In this document: positions 1 to 5,937 of the stretch, piece by piece
How the letters are laid out: every line of letters starts with the position of its first letter
Position numbering within the stretch: the stretch's first letter is position 1
Assembly: GCA_030630935.1 (NCBI GenBank)
Contig: DAOVMD010000131.1
Span: 1-7,700, forward strand
Source: Candidatus Mcinerneyibacteriota bacterium
GTDB lineage: Bacteria; AUK180; JAQVHJ01
Direction of reading: 5' to 3'
DNA: 7,700 bases
Position numbers and translations under genes: made by a program
Notes under the pieces: model-generated
What the model was told of the DNA's origin: nothing
What the model saw: the letters and a program-made list of their open reading frames with translations, nothing else
The model's database searches: none

Positions 1-75
1 AAGCTAATAGAATAATATTATAATTCAAACTTAATTCCAATTATATTATATAATAATTAAGCAGACATTTATATT

Positions 76-145
76 TTCTATTCATTTTTTTATCCCAGAA
101 TCATGTTGCCGGAAGCTTTGCTTCCAATCTCTTTTAACTATGTAT
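76..145 (+). repeat. Dispersed intergenic repeat with hairpin, intact copy
   Basis: The first 22 bases (76-97) are identical to 2047-2068, just left of the IS. The stretch AATCATG (99-105) and the following hairpin GGAAGC-TTT-GCTTCC (111-125) plus CCAATCT correspond to sequence just right of the IS (3895-3928). This copy is therefore an uninterrupted relative of the site into which the IS inserted. The hairpin has a 6-bp stem and a 3-base loop. The copy at 3907-3921 keeps the pairing with different bases. No coding potential is seen. Positions 1-75 are plain AT-rich DNA in which I see nothing. Confidence 0.75.
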
Positions 146-158
146 TCTCTTCACGCTC

Positions 159-222
159 GGAGTTTGCCCCGAATTTACTTCAAGGCGTCTGGAGTTTACC
201 CCGAATTCACTTCGGGGTGGCT
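159..222. repeat. Two tandem 32-bp units, second with a hairpin
   Basis: Unit 1 (159-190) and unit 2 (191-222) both begin GGAGTTT and continue with CCCCGAATT or a close variant. Unit 2 contains CCCCGAA-TTCAC-TTCGGGG (199-217), a perfect 7-bp stem with a 5-base loop. In unit 1 the 3' arm is decayed (TTCAAGG), so that hairpin is lost. These are more GC-rich than their surroundings. They are probably intergenic repeat debris rather than a terminator, because no gene ends upstream within the window and no T-run follows. Confidence 0.7.
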
Positions 223-287
223 AACAAATAAGGATTTTATATTAAGTACCGGTAGCTCTAAACAAGTATATTACAATCTATAATATA

Positions 288-320
288 GCGGCGTGTTCAG
301 TGTGTTCAGTGGTTAATTTT
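288..320 (+). repeat. 33-bp inverted repeat, left arm
   Basis: This stretch is the exact reverse complement of 1767-1799. It contains the internal direct repeat GTGTTCAGTGTGTTCAGTGG (two GTGTTCAGT units). The two arms lie on either side of the barrel gene, about 1.45 kb apart. The wording (ttaaccactgaacac when read on the other strand) resembles short intergenic repeats that I recall from several environmental bacterial groups. No transposase lies between the arms. Confidence 0.8.
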
Positions 321-394
321 AATCTTTTTTGTTAATTCTTTTCTACTTTTATTTTGCAAATAAACATTATACACTACTAAATGTTCATCAATCC

Positions 395-423
395 TTGACA
401 ATGAGGAAGTTTTAAAGTATAAT
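395..423 (+). promoter_or_regulatory. Consensus sigma70-type promoter for the barrel gene
   Basis: TTGACA at 395-400 and TATAAT at 418-423 are both perfect consensus hexamers, separated by the optimal 17 bases. Transcription would start near 430, giving a leader of about 75 nt before the ATG at 505. A perfect promoter suggests high constitutive output, as expected of an abundant outer-membrane protein. Confidence 0.85.
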
Positions 424-445
424 AGAATTAGGTAAAATTAATTTA

Positions 446-482
446 CGTTCTTTAAAGGGTCTTCCTTTTAGAGAAAAGAACG
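446..482 (+). promoter_or_regulatory. Hairpin in the 5' leader of the barrel gene
   Basis: CGTTCTTT (446-453) pairs with AAAGAACG (475-482), 8 bp. Stacked inside it, AAAGG (454-458) pairs with CCTTT (464-468) around loop GTCTT, leaving a 6-base bulge on the 3' side (469-474). It lies between the predicted transcription start and the ribosome-binding site AAAGGA (492-497), which stays free. It could stabilise the 5' end of the mRNA or bind a regulator. No known riboswitch class is recognised. Confidence 0.55.
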
Positions 483-504
483 GAAAAAGGAAAAGGATTG
501 AGCG

Positions 505-1572
505 ATGAAAAGGATAAATTGTTTTAAGATTTATTTGATTTTGGTTATAGTGCTATTTGTAATTCCTTGTTATGGTGTAATTTATTATCATGAAGCTTCA
601 GCCAGGTCCGCGGGGATGGGCGGTTCATTTTATACAATTTCTGATGATCCCGCAGTAATGTTCTATAATCCTGCGGGGATTGCCGGGATAGAAGACATTA
701 CAATCTCAGGAAATTATACAATTAAGAATGAAAATACTGAAGAACTCTATATTGGATATAATTTTATTTCAGGAGTATTTATTGTTGTTCCATTGAAACA
801 TTTCAATATTGGCTTTGGGTATTCGACTCCCATTTATTGGAGATATAATTATGAGTATAATTCCTGGGGAGAATATTTAAATTTTAAAGATAGCGTTATT
901 TTGGAAAGATTTACAGTTTCATTTGGTGTAAAATCAAAGAATAAGATTAGATTTGGATTAAATCTTAATTATAATCATGTCAAAATTGATGAGTCTTATT
1001 ATTATTCTGATTGGTGGTGGGTCTATTCAGGGGAAGGATATCTAACTGCAAATGTGATTAATTTAGGGCTGGGGCTCCAGGTTGATTTTTCTAAAAGAGT
1101 ATCAATGGGATTAATGATAAAGAATGGGCTAAAATTTGAGTATAATCAGAAAGAAAATAATACTATAAATTATCCTGATGAAATATATAATGTGATTCCG
1201 CCTGAAGCAGCTTTGAGTGTGGGGTTTAATTTTAACAGATTTTCCCTTTCAATAATGGCTCATTATATTTACTGGTCAGCTTATTCAATTGATTCCTCAA
1301 GTTATGTGTATTATTTTTTACCAACTTCTGACTGGTTAAGATATGGTTTGGGTTTTGAATGGGATATTTATAAGGAGAAGCTTTTTATAAGAGGAGGTTA
1401 TAAGGAAAATCAAACAGACGGTTATGTTACAAAAACATTTAAATGTTTGGGTATTGGAATAAAACATAATAAATTCAGGTTTGATTTTAGTTATGAAAAA
1501 GTAGGATTTGATGAAGATTTTCTTGGTTCAGAATCAATTATCAGGACAGGTATTTCCTATAGTTGGAATTAA
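505..1572 (+). CDS. PorV/FadL-like outer-membrane beta-barrel protein
   Basis: The 355-residue product begins with an export signal: MKR, a hydrophobic stretch from about residue 8 to 21, then a likely signal-peptidase cut near C22-Y23-G24. The mature start carries the pattern SARSAGMGG...ISDDPAVMFYNPAGIAG, the hallmark of the PorV / UPF0164 / FadL-like barrel group, in which a conserved N-terminal plug segment precedes 12 to 14 strands. The rest alternates polar and aromatic residues (many Y, W, F) and ends in the strand-like RTGISYSWN, as outer-membrane proteins do. ATG at 505 is chosen because AAAGGA lies 7 bases upstream and the signal peptide starts there. The gene stands alone, behind a consensus promoter, and no terminator is visible after the TAA. 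The role could be hydrophobic-compound transport or a secretion-associated barrel as in PorV. The sequence does not decide, and no porin-secretion partner genes are nearby. Confidence 0.8.
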   Translation: MKRINCFKIYLILVIVLFVIPCYGVIYYHEASARSAGMGGSFYTISDDPAVMFYNPAGIAGIEDITISGNYTIKNENTEELYIGYNFISGVFIVVPLKHFNIGFGYSTPIYWRYNYEYNSWGEYLNFKDSVILERFTVSFGVKSKNKIRFGLNLNYNHVKIDESYYYSDWWWVYSGEGYLTANVINLGLGLQVDFSKRVSMGLMIKNGLKFEYNQKENNTINYPDEIYNVIPPEAALSVGFNFNRFSLSIMAHYIYWSAYSIDSSSYVYYFLPTSDWLRYGLGFEWDIYKEKLFIRGGYKENQTDGYVTKTFKCLGIGIKHNKFRFDFSYEKVGFDEDFLGSESIIRTGISYSWN

Positions 1573-1596
1573 TAACAAAAGAAAAATGATTTTACA

Positions 1597-1619
1597 GGGA
1601 TGTACGGGATGTACGGGAT
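1597..1619 (+). repeat. Tandem 9-bp repeat, 2.6 units
   Basis: GGGATGTAC occurs at 1597-1605 and 1606-1614 and is followed by GGGAT (1615-1619), 25 bases after the barrel gene's stop codon. It lies in the 3' flank and does not form a terminator hairpin. Confidence 0.75.
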
Positions 1620-1689
1620 AAAAAAATAAAAATTAAATTTAACTCGCTTCGCTCAAACTTTTTTATTCTTTAGCAGGTTGACGACCGAA

Positions 1690-1750
1690 GGGAGGAAATC
1701 CCGCTCACGAAGTGCATCGGGAGAACTGACGAGAACTAACGAGAACTAAA
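1690..1750 (+). repeat. Palindromic patch followed by three 10-bp tandem units
   Basis: GGGA-GGAAA-TCCC (1690-1702) and an overlapping CCCG-CT-CAC-GAA-GTG-CAT-CGGG fold (1700-1721) form two alternative small hairpins. They are followed by GAGAACTGAC, GAGAACTAAC and GAGAACTAAA (1721-1750). There is no coding potential. The GAGAAC words recur on the other strand at about 4091-4117 (GTTCTCTGTTATCTGTTCTC), so this is part of a dispersed intergenic repeat vocabulary. Confidence 0.6.
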
Positions 1751-1766
1751 AAAATAAGAAAAAGAA

Positions 1767-1799
1767 AAAATTAACCACTGAACACACTGAACACGCCGC
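1767..1799 (-). repeat. 33-bp inverted repeat, right arm
   Basis: This is the exact reverse complement of 288-320. Identity stops at both ends of the 33 bases. Together the arms bracket the promoter, leader and coding sequence of the barrel gene. Confidence 0.8.
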
Positions 1800-1823
1800 A
1801 AAAAAAACAAACAAAAGAGAAAA

Positions 1824-1873
1824 ATTATTTAACATAGATTACATGATTAATAGGATTATTAAAAAGAATAGAA
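1824..1873 (-). repeat. Dispersed intergenic repeat, hairpin-less copy on the minus strand
   Basis: Read on the minus strand this stretch runs TTCTATTC, a T-rich stretch, AATCATG, then AATCTATGTTAAATA. The same order of words is found at 2047-2078 joined to 3895-3935, and in looser form at 76-145. It differs in lacking the palindromic block of about 20 bases (GGAATC-CAT-GATTCC and its flank) between AATCATG and AATCT. It is a degenerate relative, recognised by word order rather than by high identity. Confidence 0.5.
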
Positions 1874-1928
1874 AAAATGGATGTTTATTTAATTATAATT
1901 ATAATCGTTTCATATAGGAGGATTAAAT

Positions 1929-1989
1929 TCATTTGATCAGGGCGTCCGGTCGGAAGCCCCTAATGCATTGTAATATATAATGCAAATGA
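1929..1989 (+). repeat. Nested palindromes in intergenic DNA
   Basis: TCATTTG (1929-1935) pairs with CAAATGA (1983-1989). Inside it lies GGGC-G-TCC-GGTC-GGA-A-GCCC (1940-1959), a 7-bp stem with one G/A mismatch. TGCATT (1964-1969) can alternatively pair with AATGCA (1979-1984). This is a GC-rich structured island in AT-rich surroundings. It could be an RNA fold or repeat debris. No known RNA family is recognised. Confidence 0.4.
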
Positions 1990-2029
1990 GTTTATCAATT
2001 AATAATTATCAATCATAAATCATAAATGT

Positions 2030-2045
2030 GAAGCGAAGCGAAGCG
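2030..2045 (+). repeat. GAAGC tandem pentamer, three units
   Basis: GAAGCGAAGCGAAGCG is a three-unit 5-bp tandem just before the repeat copy split by the IS. A related CGCTTCGCTC word occurs at about 1644-1653 on the opposite strand. No gene is involved. Confidence 0.6.
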
Positions 2046-2046
2046 A

Positions 2047-2078
2047 TTCTATTCATTTTTTTATCCCATATAATCATG
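2047..2078 (+). repeat. Left part of the IS-interrupted repeat, with target duplication
   Basis: The first 22 bases are identical to 76-97. The stretch ends in AATCATG (2072-2078), directly against the IS. AATCATG recurs at 3895-3901 on the other side of the IS, whereas the intact copy near 99-105 has it once. It is therefore read as the target-site duplication. Confidence 0.8.
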
Positions 2079-2157
2079 TGGTACTGTGAAATGTTTATTC
2101 ACAGAAACCTGTTATTTATCGAATAATACGATATTTATATAATTTTACTTGCTTCCC

Positions 2158-2195
2158 CCCGCTTTTTTTGATAATATTATCAAATTAAAAGCGGG
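2158..2195 (+). promoter_or_regulatory. Hairpin abutting the transposase ribosome-binding site
   Basis: CCCGCTTTT (2158-2166) pairs with AAAAGCGGG (2187-2195), and TTTGATAAT (2167-2175) pairs with ATTATCAAA (2176-2184), leaving only a TT bulge. This is nominally 18 bp. Its 3' arm overlaps the start of the Shine-Dalgarno site GGGAGG (2193-2198). A transcript entering from outside the IS would fold here and mask the site. A transcript started at GATAAT (2170-2175, with TTGCTT 15 bases upstream) would begin inside the 3' arm and escape. A second candidate -10, TATAAT (2138-2143), has a poor -35 and would include the hairpin. Confidence 0.6.
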
Positions 2196-2207
2196 AGGAA
2201 AACAAAC

Positions 2208-3656
2208 TTGAAAAAAATTATGCGCTTTGTTATATGGATTTGTACTAAATTTACACGGGCTGAAATCGAAGAAATAATTAAAGGCCTGACAGATATTGTC
2301 AATGACAGAAACCCTGAGGTCAAGCCCAAAGATGATTTTCAGGAGAAACATCCAAACTACCGTAAGTTCTATGTAGATCCAAAACCGCCCTTAACTCCTG
2401 AAAAAAAAGTTACGGAAAAAAAATATTGGAGAGACTTGATTAAACAATTCAAAAAGAAATACGGGAAAAAACTTCAGCCGGTTAAAAATAAAAAAAAGGG
2501 AACTGCTGTCCCTAAAAATTCAAGGTGCAGAATATGCGGAGCTCCGGCAAAATATCTGTACTTCAACGACGGTAAAAAAAGAACACAGCTAAGATGCAAG
2601 GTTTGTAATTCATTGTCACAGATTCATCCGAGAAATAGATATAAAACAAAATACCTGTGCCCGTACTGCTGCAGAGCCCTGTATCTATGGAAAGAAAGAA
2701 AAGATTGTTCAATTTACAAATGTAATAATGATGAATGCCAATGTTATCTTCAAAATAAAACTAAGCTGAATATCGCTGAAAAGATAATTGTCGCTGTAAG
2801 ATCTTCTCAATTCAAACTTAGATACCAATTCAGAGAATATCACTTCACATATGCCCACCTGAAACCTACAGAACCTAAAAGAAAAATAATTAACATTAGA
2901 AACTCTCTGAATACCATGACTCTCGCTTTAGCTTTTTATGTATCAATGGGATTGTCTTCAAGAAAAACAGCATTCATATTGAAAAACATTTTCTCTATTG
3001 ATATCTCGTATAAAACGGTAATAAACTATGCTGAAGCTGCTGCGTATCACTGTAATAAGTTTAACAACGCTTACAAAGGTGAAGTTGATTCAAGACAGGC
3101 AGGTGATGAAACATATATCAAAATCAATGGTAAAAATGCTTATGTATTCTTCTTCATTGGAGAAAAATCAAGAGTCATTTCTGCATACCATGTTGCTGAA
3201 ACAAGAGACACATTGCCCGCAATTATTACTATGAATGAAGCAATTAGAAATGTGAGTAAAGACAATAGTGAAACAACATTGATAACTGACGGAAACCCAT
3301 CATATCAGGCCGGTATTCATTTTATTAACCAACTCTTTAAAAAAAACATTGTCCATAAAAAGGTCATCGGATTGCAAAATCTCGATAACGAATCTGAAGA
3401 GTTCAGGCCTCTTAAACAACTGATCGAAAGACTTAATCGAACATTTAAATACCATACCAAAAACAGATGCGGGTTCAAATCTAAAAACGGAGCGGTTGTC
3501 CTCACTTCTCTCTTTGTTACTCACTACAACTTCATCAGGCCTCATCAAGCCTTAAAATATAACGTCCCTGTTCAGGTAAATGAAATAACTGATATGAAAA
3601 CTATTCAGGGAAAATGGTCTAAAATTATTCAGATGGGAATGGATAAGGCTGCATAA
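2208..3656 (+). CDS. IS6/IS240-like DDE transposase with N-terminal zinc ribbons
   Basis: The 482-residue product should cut and join the IS ends. Start TTG at 2208 sits 9 bases after GGGAGG. Residues 1-100 are lysine-rich. Two zinc-ribbon candidates follow: C107/C110 with C130/C133, and C151/C154 with C172 and C177 or C179. A helix-turn-helix-like stretch lies near 248-278 (GLSSRKTAFIL...SYKTVINY). The catalytic domain shows D300 (GDETYIKINGK, the classic IS6 DETY-K pattern), D361 (TDGNPSY) and E407 (IERLNRTFK), then a C-terminal HYNFIRPHQAL. The D361-E407 gap of 45 residues exceeds the 34 usual in IS6, so this is a divergent branch. Typical IS6 transposases are about 230 residues, half this length. 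The gene fills the IS and no frameshift is seen. The overlapping open frames on the other strand are shadows. Confidence 0.85.
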   Translation: MKKIMRFVIWICTKFTRAEIEEIIKGLTDIVNDRNPEVKPKDDFQEKHPNYRKFYVDPKPPLTPEKKVTEKKYWRDLIKQFKKKYGKKLQPVKNKKKGTAVPKNSRCRICGAPAKYLYFNDGKKRTQLRCKVCNSLSQIHPRNRYKTKYLCPYCCRALYLWKERKDCSIYKCNNDECQCYLQNKTKLNIAEKIIVAVRSSQFKLRYQFREYHFTYAHLKPTEPKRKIINIRNSLNTMTLALAFYVSMGLSSRKTAFILKNIFSIDISYKTVINYAEAAAYHCNKFNNAYKGEVDSRQAGDETYIKINGKNAYVFFFIGEKSRVISAYHVAETRDTLPAIITMNEAIRNVSKDNSETTLITDGNPSYQAGIHFINQLFKKNIVHKKVIGLQNLDNESEEFRPLKQLIERLNRTFKYHTKNRCGFKSKNGAVVLTSLFVTHYNFIRPHQALKYNVPVQVNEITDMKTIQGKWSKIIQMGMDKAA

Positions 3657-3894
3657 ATAAATAACAAATTAACCGAATACATAATCTTCAATACAAAATC
3701 TATCTGGAAATCTAAAGGACTGCAATCCATATAATATTGTTGTAAAAATAAATATGTCAAAGAACTGATCTATATTAAATCATCTTATAAATGAACCTCT
3801 GAAAACTTAGTAAGTAAGAAAAGAGCTGCTTCATATATATACTTTTGGGGTAGGTTTATGTTTCATATTCTTTCATATTACTTTTCACACTACC

Positions 3895-3935
3895 AATCAT
3901 GCTTCCGGAATCCATGATTCCAATCTATGTTAAAT
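3895..3935 (+). repeat. Right part of the IS-interrupted repeat, with hairpin
   Basis: It begins with the second AATCATG (3895-3901), followed by hairpin GGAATC-CAT-GATTCC (3907-3921) and CCAATCTATGTTAAATAT. Compared with GGAAGC-TTT-GCTTCC at 111-125, one stem pair changes from G-C to T-A with pairing kept, and the loop differs completely. Confidence 0.75.
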
Positions 3936-4211
3936 ATTTGTGGTGTATGAGAATAATTCTTTACGTATGGGAATCCTTTCCGAATAAAACGAATTTGGGG
4001 TTCAGTACTTGAGCGCCCTGTTGTGTTCTTGTGCCTTGTGCACTTGTGCTCTTTACAGCGAAGCTGTAAGTTATCTATAAAACGACTGTTTTCAGTTCTC
4101 TGTTATCTGTTCTCTACTCAAGCAGAGCTTGAGCTTGGCACGTCTCTACAATAACACTTTAACGGGTTTGTTAACACTTGAACTATTTAACTCTTTAAAA
4201 ATTAACCGAAT
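3936..4211. repeat. Gene-free repeat region before the HD-GYP operon
   Basis: No coding frame is supported. It contains four imperfect 7-8 bp TTGTG units (4021-4051). It also has two perfect 7-bp hairpins with three-base loops, TTACAGC-GAA-GCTGTAA (4053-4069) and CTCAAGC-AGA-GCTTGAG (4117-4133), and GTTCTCTGTTATCTGTTCTC-type words between them. Neither hairpin is followed by a T-run and no gene ends nearby apart from the transposase, so they are not typical terminators. Confidence 0.6.
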
Positions 4212-4227
4212 TTGACTGACTGGTCAA
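4212..4227 (+). promoter_or_regulatory. Candidate operator dyad upstream of the HD-GYP promoter
   Basis: TTGACTGACTGGTCAA is a dyad with 5-bp arms TTGAC and GTCAA and six central bases. It ends 8 bases before the -35 box. TGAC-N6-GTCA dyads are common TetR-family operator shapes. No regulator gene is present in the window, so the assignment is tentative. Confidence 0.35.
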
Positions 4228-4235
4228 TTTTTTCC

Positions 4236-4264
4236 TTGACTTTTCATTATAATTTTGGTAAAAT
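4236..4264 (+). promoter_or_regulatory. Promoter of the HD-GYP / MFS operon
   Basis: TTGACT (4236-4241) and TAAAAT (4259-4264) are separated by 17 bases, giving 5 of 6 matches to each sigma70 hexamer. Transcription would start near 4271, leaving a short leader of about 24 nt before the ATG at 4295. Confidence 0.7.
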
Positions 4265-4294
4265 TATAAATCATTAAAAACTGGAAGGAGGCTA

Positions 4295-5932
4295 ATGGTA
4301 AAGAAGACAATTGATTACTCCCATCTTGACACCAAAGTATTCAACAAGGTAATAGAAATAACTAAGTTATTGGTCTCTTCATTTGATATTGATTTTATTC
4401 TTGAGTCCTTAAAGGATTATACTACTGAATTAATTGAATGTGAGAAGGTAATCATTTGGTTAATAGATGAGACTACAAAGGAGTTATATCCTTTTAAATA
4501 CTGGGGATATAAACCTAGTGAAACAGTGGGGTTTAGGTTTAAGAGTGGGGAAGGTACAATCGGCTGGGTTTACAGGTATAAGAAACCTGTTATCGAATCA
4601 GATATCCGGGATAATAAGAATTTTATCAGGAAGGGTGTTGTTAGTGATAAGATTCATTCAGTTCTTCAGATTCCCTTGATTTTTGAGAATCAAGTAATTG
4701 GAGTATTTGATGCAGCGAATAAGAAGCCGGGGAATTCTTTTAGCGAAGAAGACCTTGATGTTTTAAATATATTAGGTAGTTTTGTAGCGATTGCAATTCA
4801 TAATGCAACACTTTTTAAGAGGGCCTCCACCCGGATTGAGCTGCTCAAGACAATCAATGAAATTTCGGATATTATGATTAACCTGTCTGATTTTAAAGAA
4901 ATTCTTCAGATAATTAGTGAAAAGATAGCAGAGATAATGGAAGTTGATCTTTGCGGGATATTTTTGCTTGAAGGAAAGGAATTGGTTTTACATGCGGTTG
5001 TAGGATTACCGAAGAAGCTAATTGGCCATATTCGAAACCCGTTTGATAGGGGATTAATTGGCTGGTCAGCCCAGAATAAAACGCTTGTAATATCTGAAGA
5101 TGCTCAAAATGATCCGCGTTTCCGAAAATATTTAACGAAAAACATTAAGGATCATCATAAATCTGAGATGTGTAATCCGATTCTTTATGAGGATAAATTA
5201 TTAGGAGTAATTTCTGTTGAGACTAAGAAGTTCAAGAAATTCCAAGAGGATGAAGTTCAGATGTTCCAAATTCTCTCAAATGAAATTGCGGTTGGGATTC
5301 ACCGTGTTCAGCTTCAGTCTGAGATGAAGGATATTTATAATAATGTAATTCGAATATTTGCCCGTATAACAGAGGTTAAGGAACCTGAGACCAGCGGTCA
5401 TTGTTACCGTGTTTCCAGGATGTCTGAAGTTATTGCGAGAGAATTAAGTTTTTCTGAGAAGGAAATTGAGGAGTTGATAATTGCATCTTACCTTCATGAT
5501 ATCGGGAAATTAGGGATCCCGGAAGTAATTCTTCATAAAAATGGTAAGTTATCAGGGTCTGAATATAAGGTTATGCGTACGCATCCAGAGATAGGCGCAA
5601 ATTTCCTCGAACCATTTAATATTCCAATTGAAATCAAGAAGACAATTTTATATCATCATGAAAGATATGATGGGAAGGGGTATCCAGAATGTTTGAAAGG
5701 TGAAGAGATTCCTTTAATGTCAAGAGTTTTAACTCTTGTAGATTCATTTGATGCGATGGTAATTTCCAGGAGTTATTCAACCGGGAAATCTGTAAAGCTT
5801 GCAGTTGAAGAGATAAAAAACAATTCCGGTAAGCAATTTGATCCTTATCTTGTTAAGGTGTTCTTAAAGAAATTACCTGTGATCAAGGAAATCCTTCAGC
5901 AGAACCCTGTTCCTTATTCCGGAGGTTACTAA
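4295..5932 (+). CDS. GAF-GAF-HD-GYP cyclic-di-GMP phosphodiesterase
   Basis: The 545-residue product has no signal peptide or membrane span and should be cytoplasmic. GAF domain 1 spans about 28-175 (ends near GVFDAANK and the following helix), GAF 2 about 195-340 (GVISVETKK). A linker helix then leads to an HD-GYP domain from about 345 to 530. The HD-GYP metal and signature residues are present: H369, H401-D402 in HDIGK, H430, H454-H455 in HHERYDGKGYP, and D483 in DSFDAM. An active enzyme hydrolysing c-di-GMP to pGpG or GMP is therefore expected, controlled by ligand or redox sensing in the GAF domains. The ligand cannot be told. The ATG is preceded by GGAAGGAGG (4283-4291), only 3 bases away from its end but 6 from the GGAAGG core. 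It has its own promoter and is followed after 5 bases by an MFS permease, so the two are probably one operon. Confidence 0.9.
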   Translation: MVKKTIDYSHLDTKVFNKVIEITKLLVSSFDIDFILESLKDYTTELIECEKVIIWLIDETTKELYPFKYWGYKPSETVGFRFKSGEGTIGWVYRYKKPVIESDIRDNKNFIRKGVVSDKIHSVLQIPLIFENQVIGVFDAANKKPGNSFSEEDLDVLNILGSFVAIAIHNATLFKRASTRIELLKTINEISDIMINLSDFKEILQIISEKIAEIMEVDLCGIFLLEGKELVLHAVVGLPKKLIGHIRNPFDRGLIGWSAQNKTLVISEDAQNDPRFRKYLTKNIKDHHKSEMCNPILYEDKLLGVISVETKKFKKFQEDEVQMFQILSNEIAVGIHRVQLQSEMKDIYNNVIRIFARITEVKEPETSGHCYRVSRMSEVIARELSFSEKEIEELIIASYLHDIGKLGIPEVILHKNGKLSGSEYKVMRTHPEIGANFLEPFNIPIEIKKTILYHHERYDGKGYPECLKGEEIPLMSRVLTLVDSFDAMVISRSYSTGKSVKLAVEEIKNNSGKQFDPYLVKVFLKKLPVIKEILQQNPVPYSGGY

Positions 5933-5937
5933 GTTCT

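Larger units (their letters stand above)
2080..3894 (+). mobile_element. Complete IS6/IS240-related insertion sequence, 1815 bp
   Basis: The left end GGTACTGTGAAATG (2080-2093) and the reverse complement of the right end, GGTAGTGTGAAAAG (3881-3894), match at 12 of 14 positions. AATCATG flanks both ends; the duplication is 7 bp, or 8 bp if a final T/C mismatch is allowed. Ends starting GG..CTGT and an 8-bp duplication are usual for the IS6 family, and the transposase domain agrees. The length is about twice that of a typical IS6 element because the transposase carries a long N-terminal zinc-ribbon region. Subterminally, CTGTGAA (2084-2090) and TTCACAG (2098-2104) form an inverted pair in the left end that may bind transposase. 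The right end has 238 bp beyond the stop codon with no further gene. The single open frame appears intact, so the element may be active. Confidence 0.85.

Noticed and set aside
505-580. Lipoprotein signal in the barrel protein (VIPC)
   Set aside because: Proline before the cysteine does not fit a lipobox, and the following barrel plug motif indicates an ordinary signal peptide.
1597-1750. Possible CRISPR or rho-independent terminator after the barrel gene
   Set aside because: The units are 9-10 bp and directly abutting with no spacers, so this is not a CRISPR. No stable stem followed by a T-run is present.
1916-1980. AGGAGG followed by TTG and a 15-codon open frame
   Set aside because: The spacing of 11 bases is long, the start is TTG, and the peptide lies across a palindrome-rich patch. 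It is more likely repeat debris than a microprotein gene.
2084-2104. CRP-like site TGTGA...TCACA in the IS left end (also 7241-7261)
   Set aside because: The gap between half-sites is 9 bases rather than 6, and the dyad is part of the transposon end, where transposase binding is the simpler explanation.
2145-2351. Open frame on the minus strand, 68 codons
   Set aside because: It overlaps the IS control region and transposase start, has no ribosome-binding site, and its peptide has no recognisable features. It is a shadow of the real gene.
3300-3548. Minus-strand open frames inside the transposase
   Set aside because: They are antisense to the conserved DDE domain, have no start signal, and contain only reversed transposase codons.
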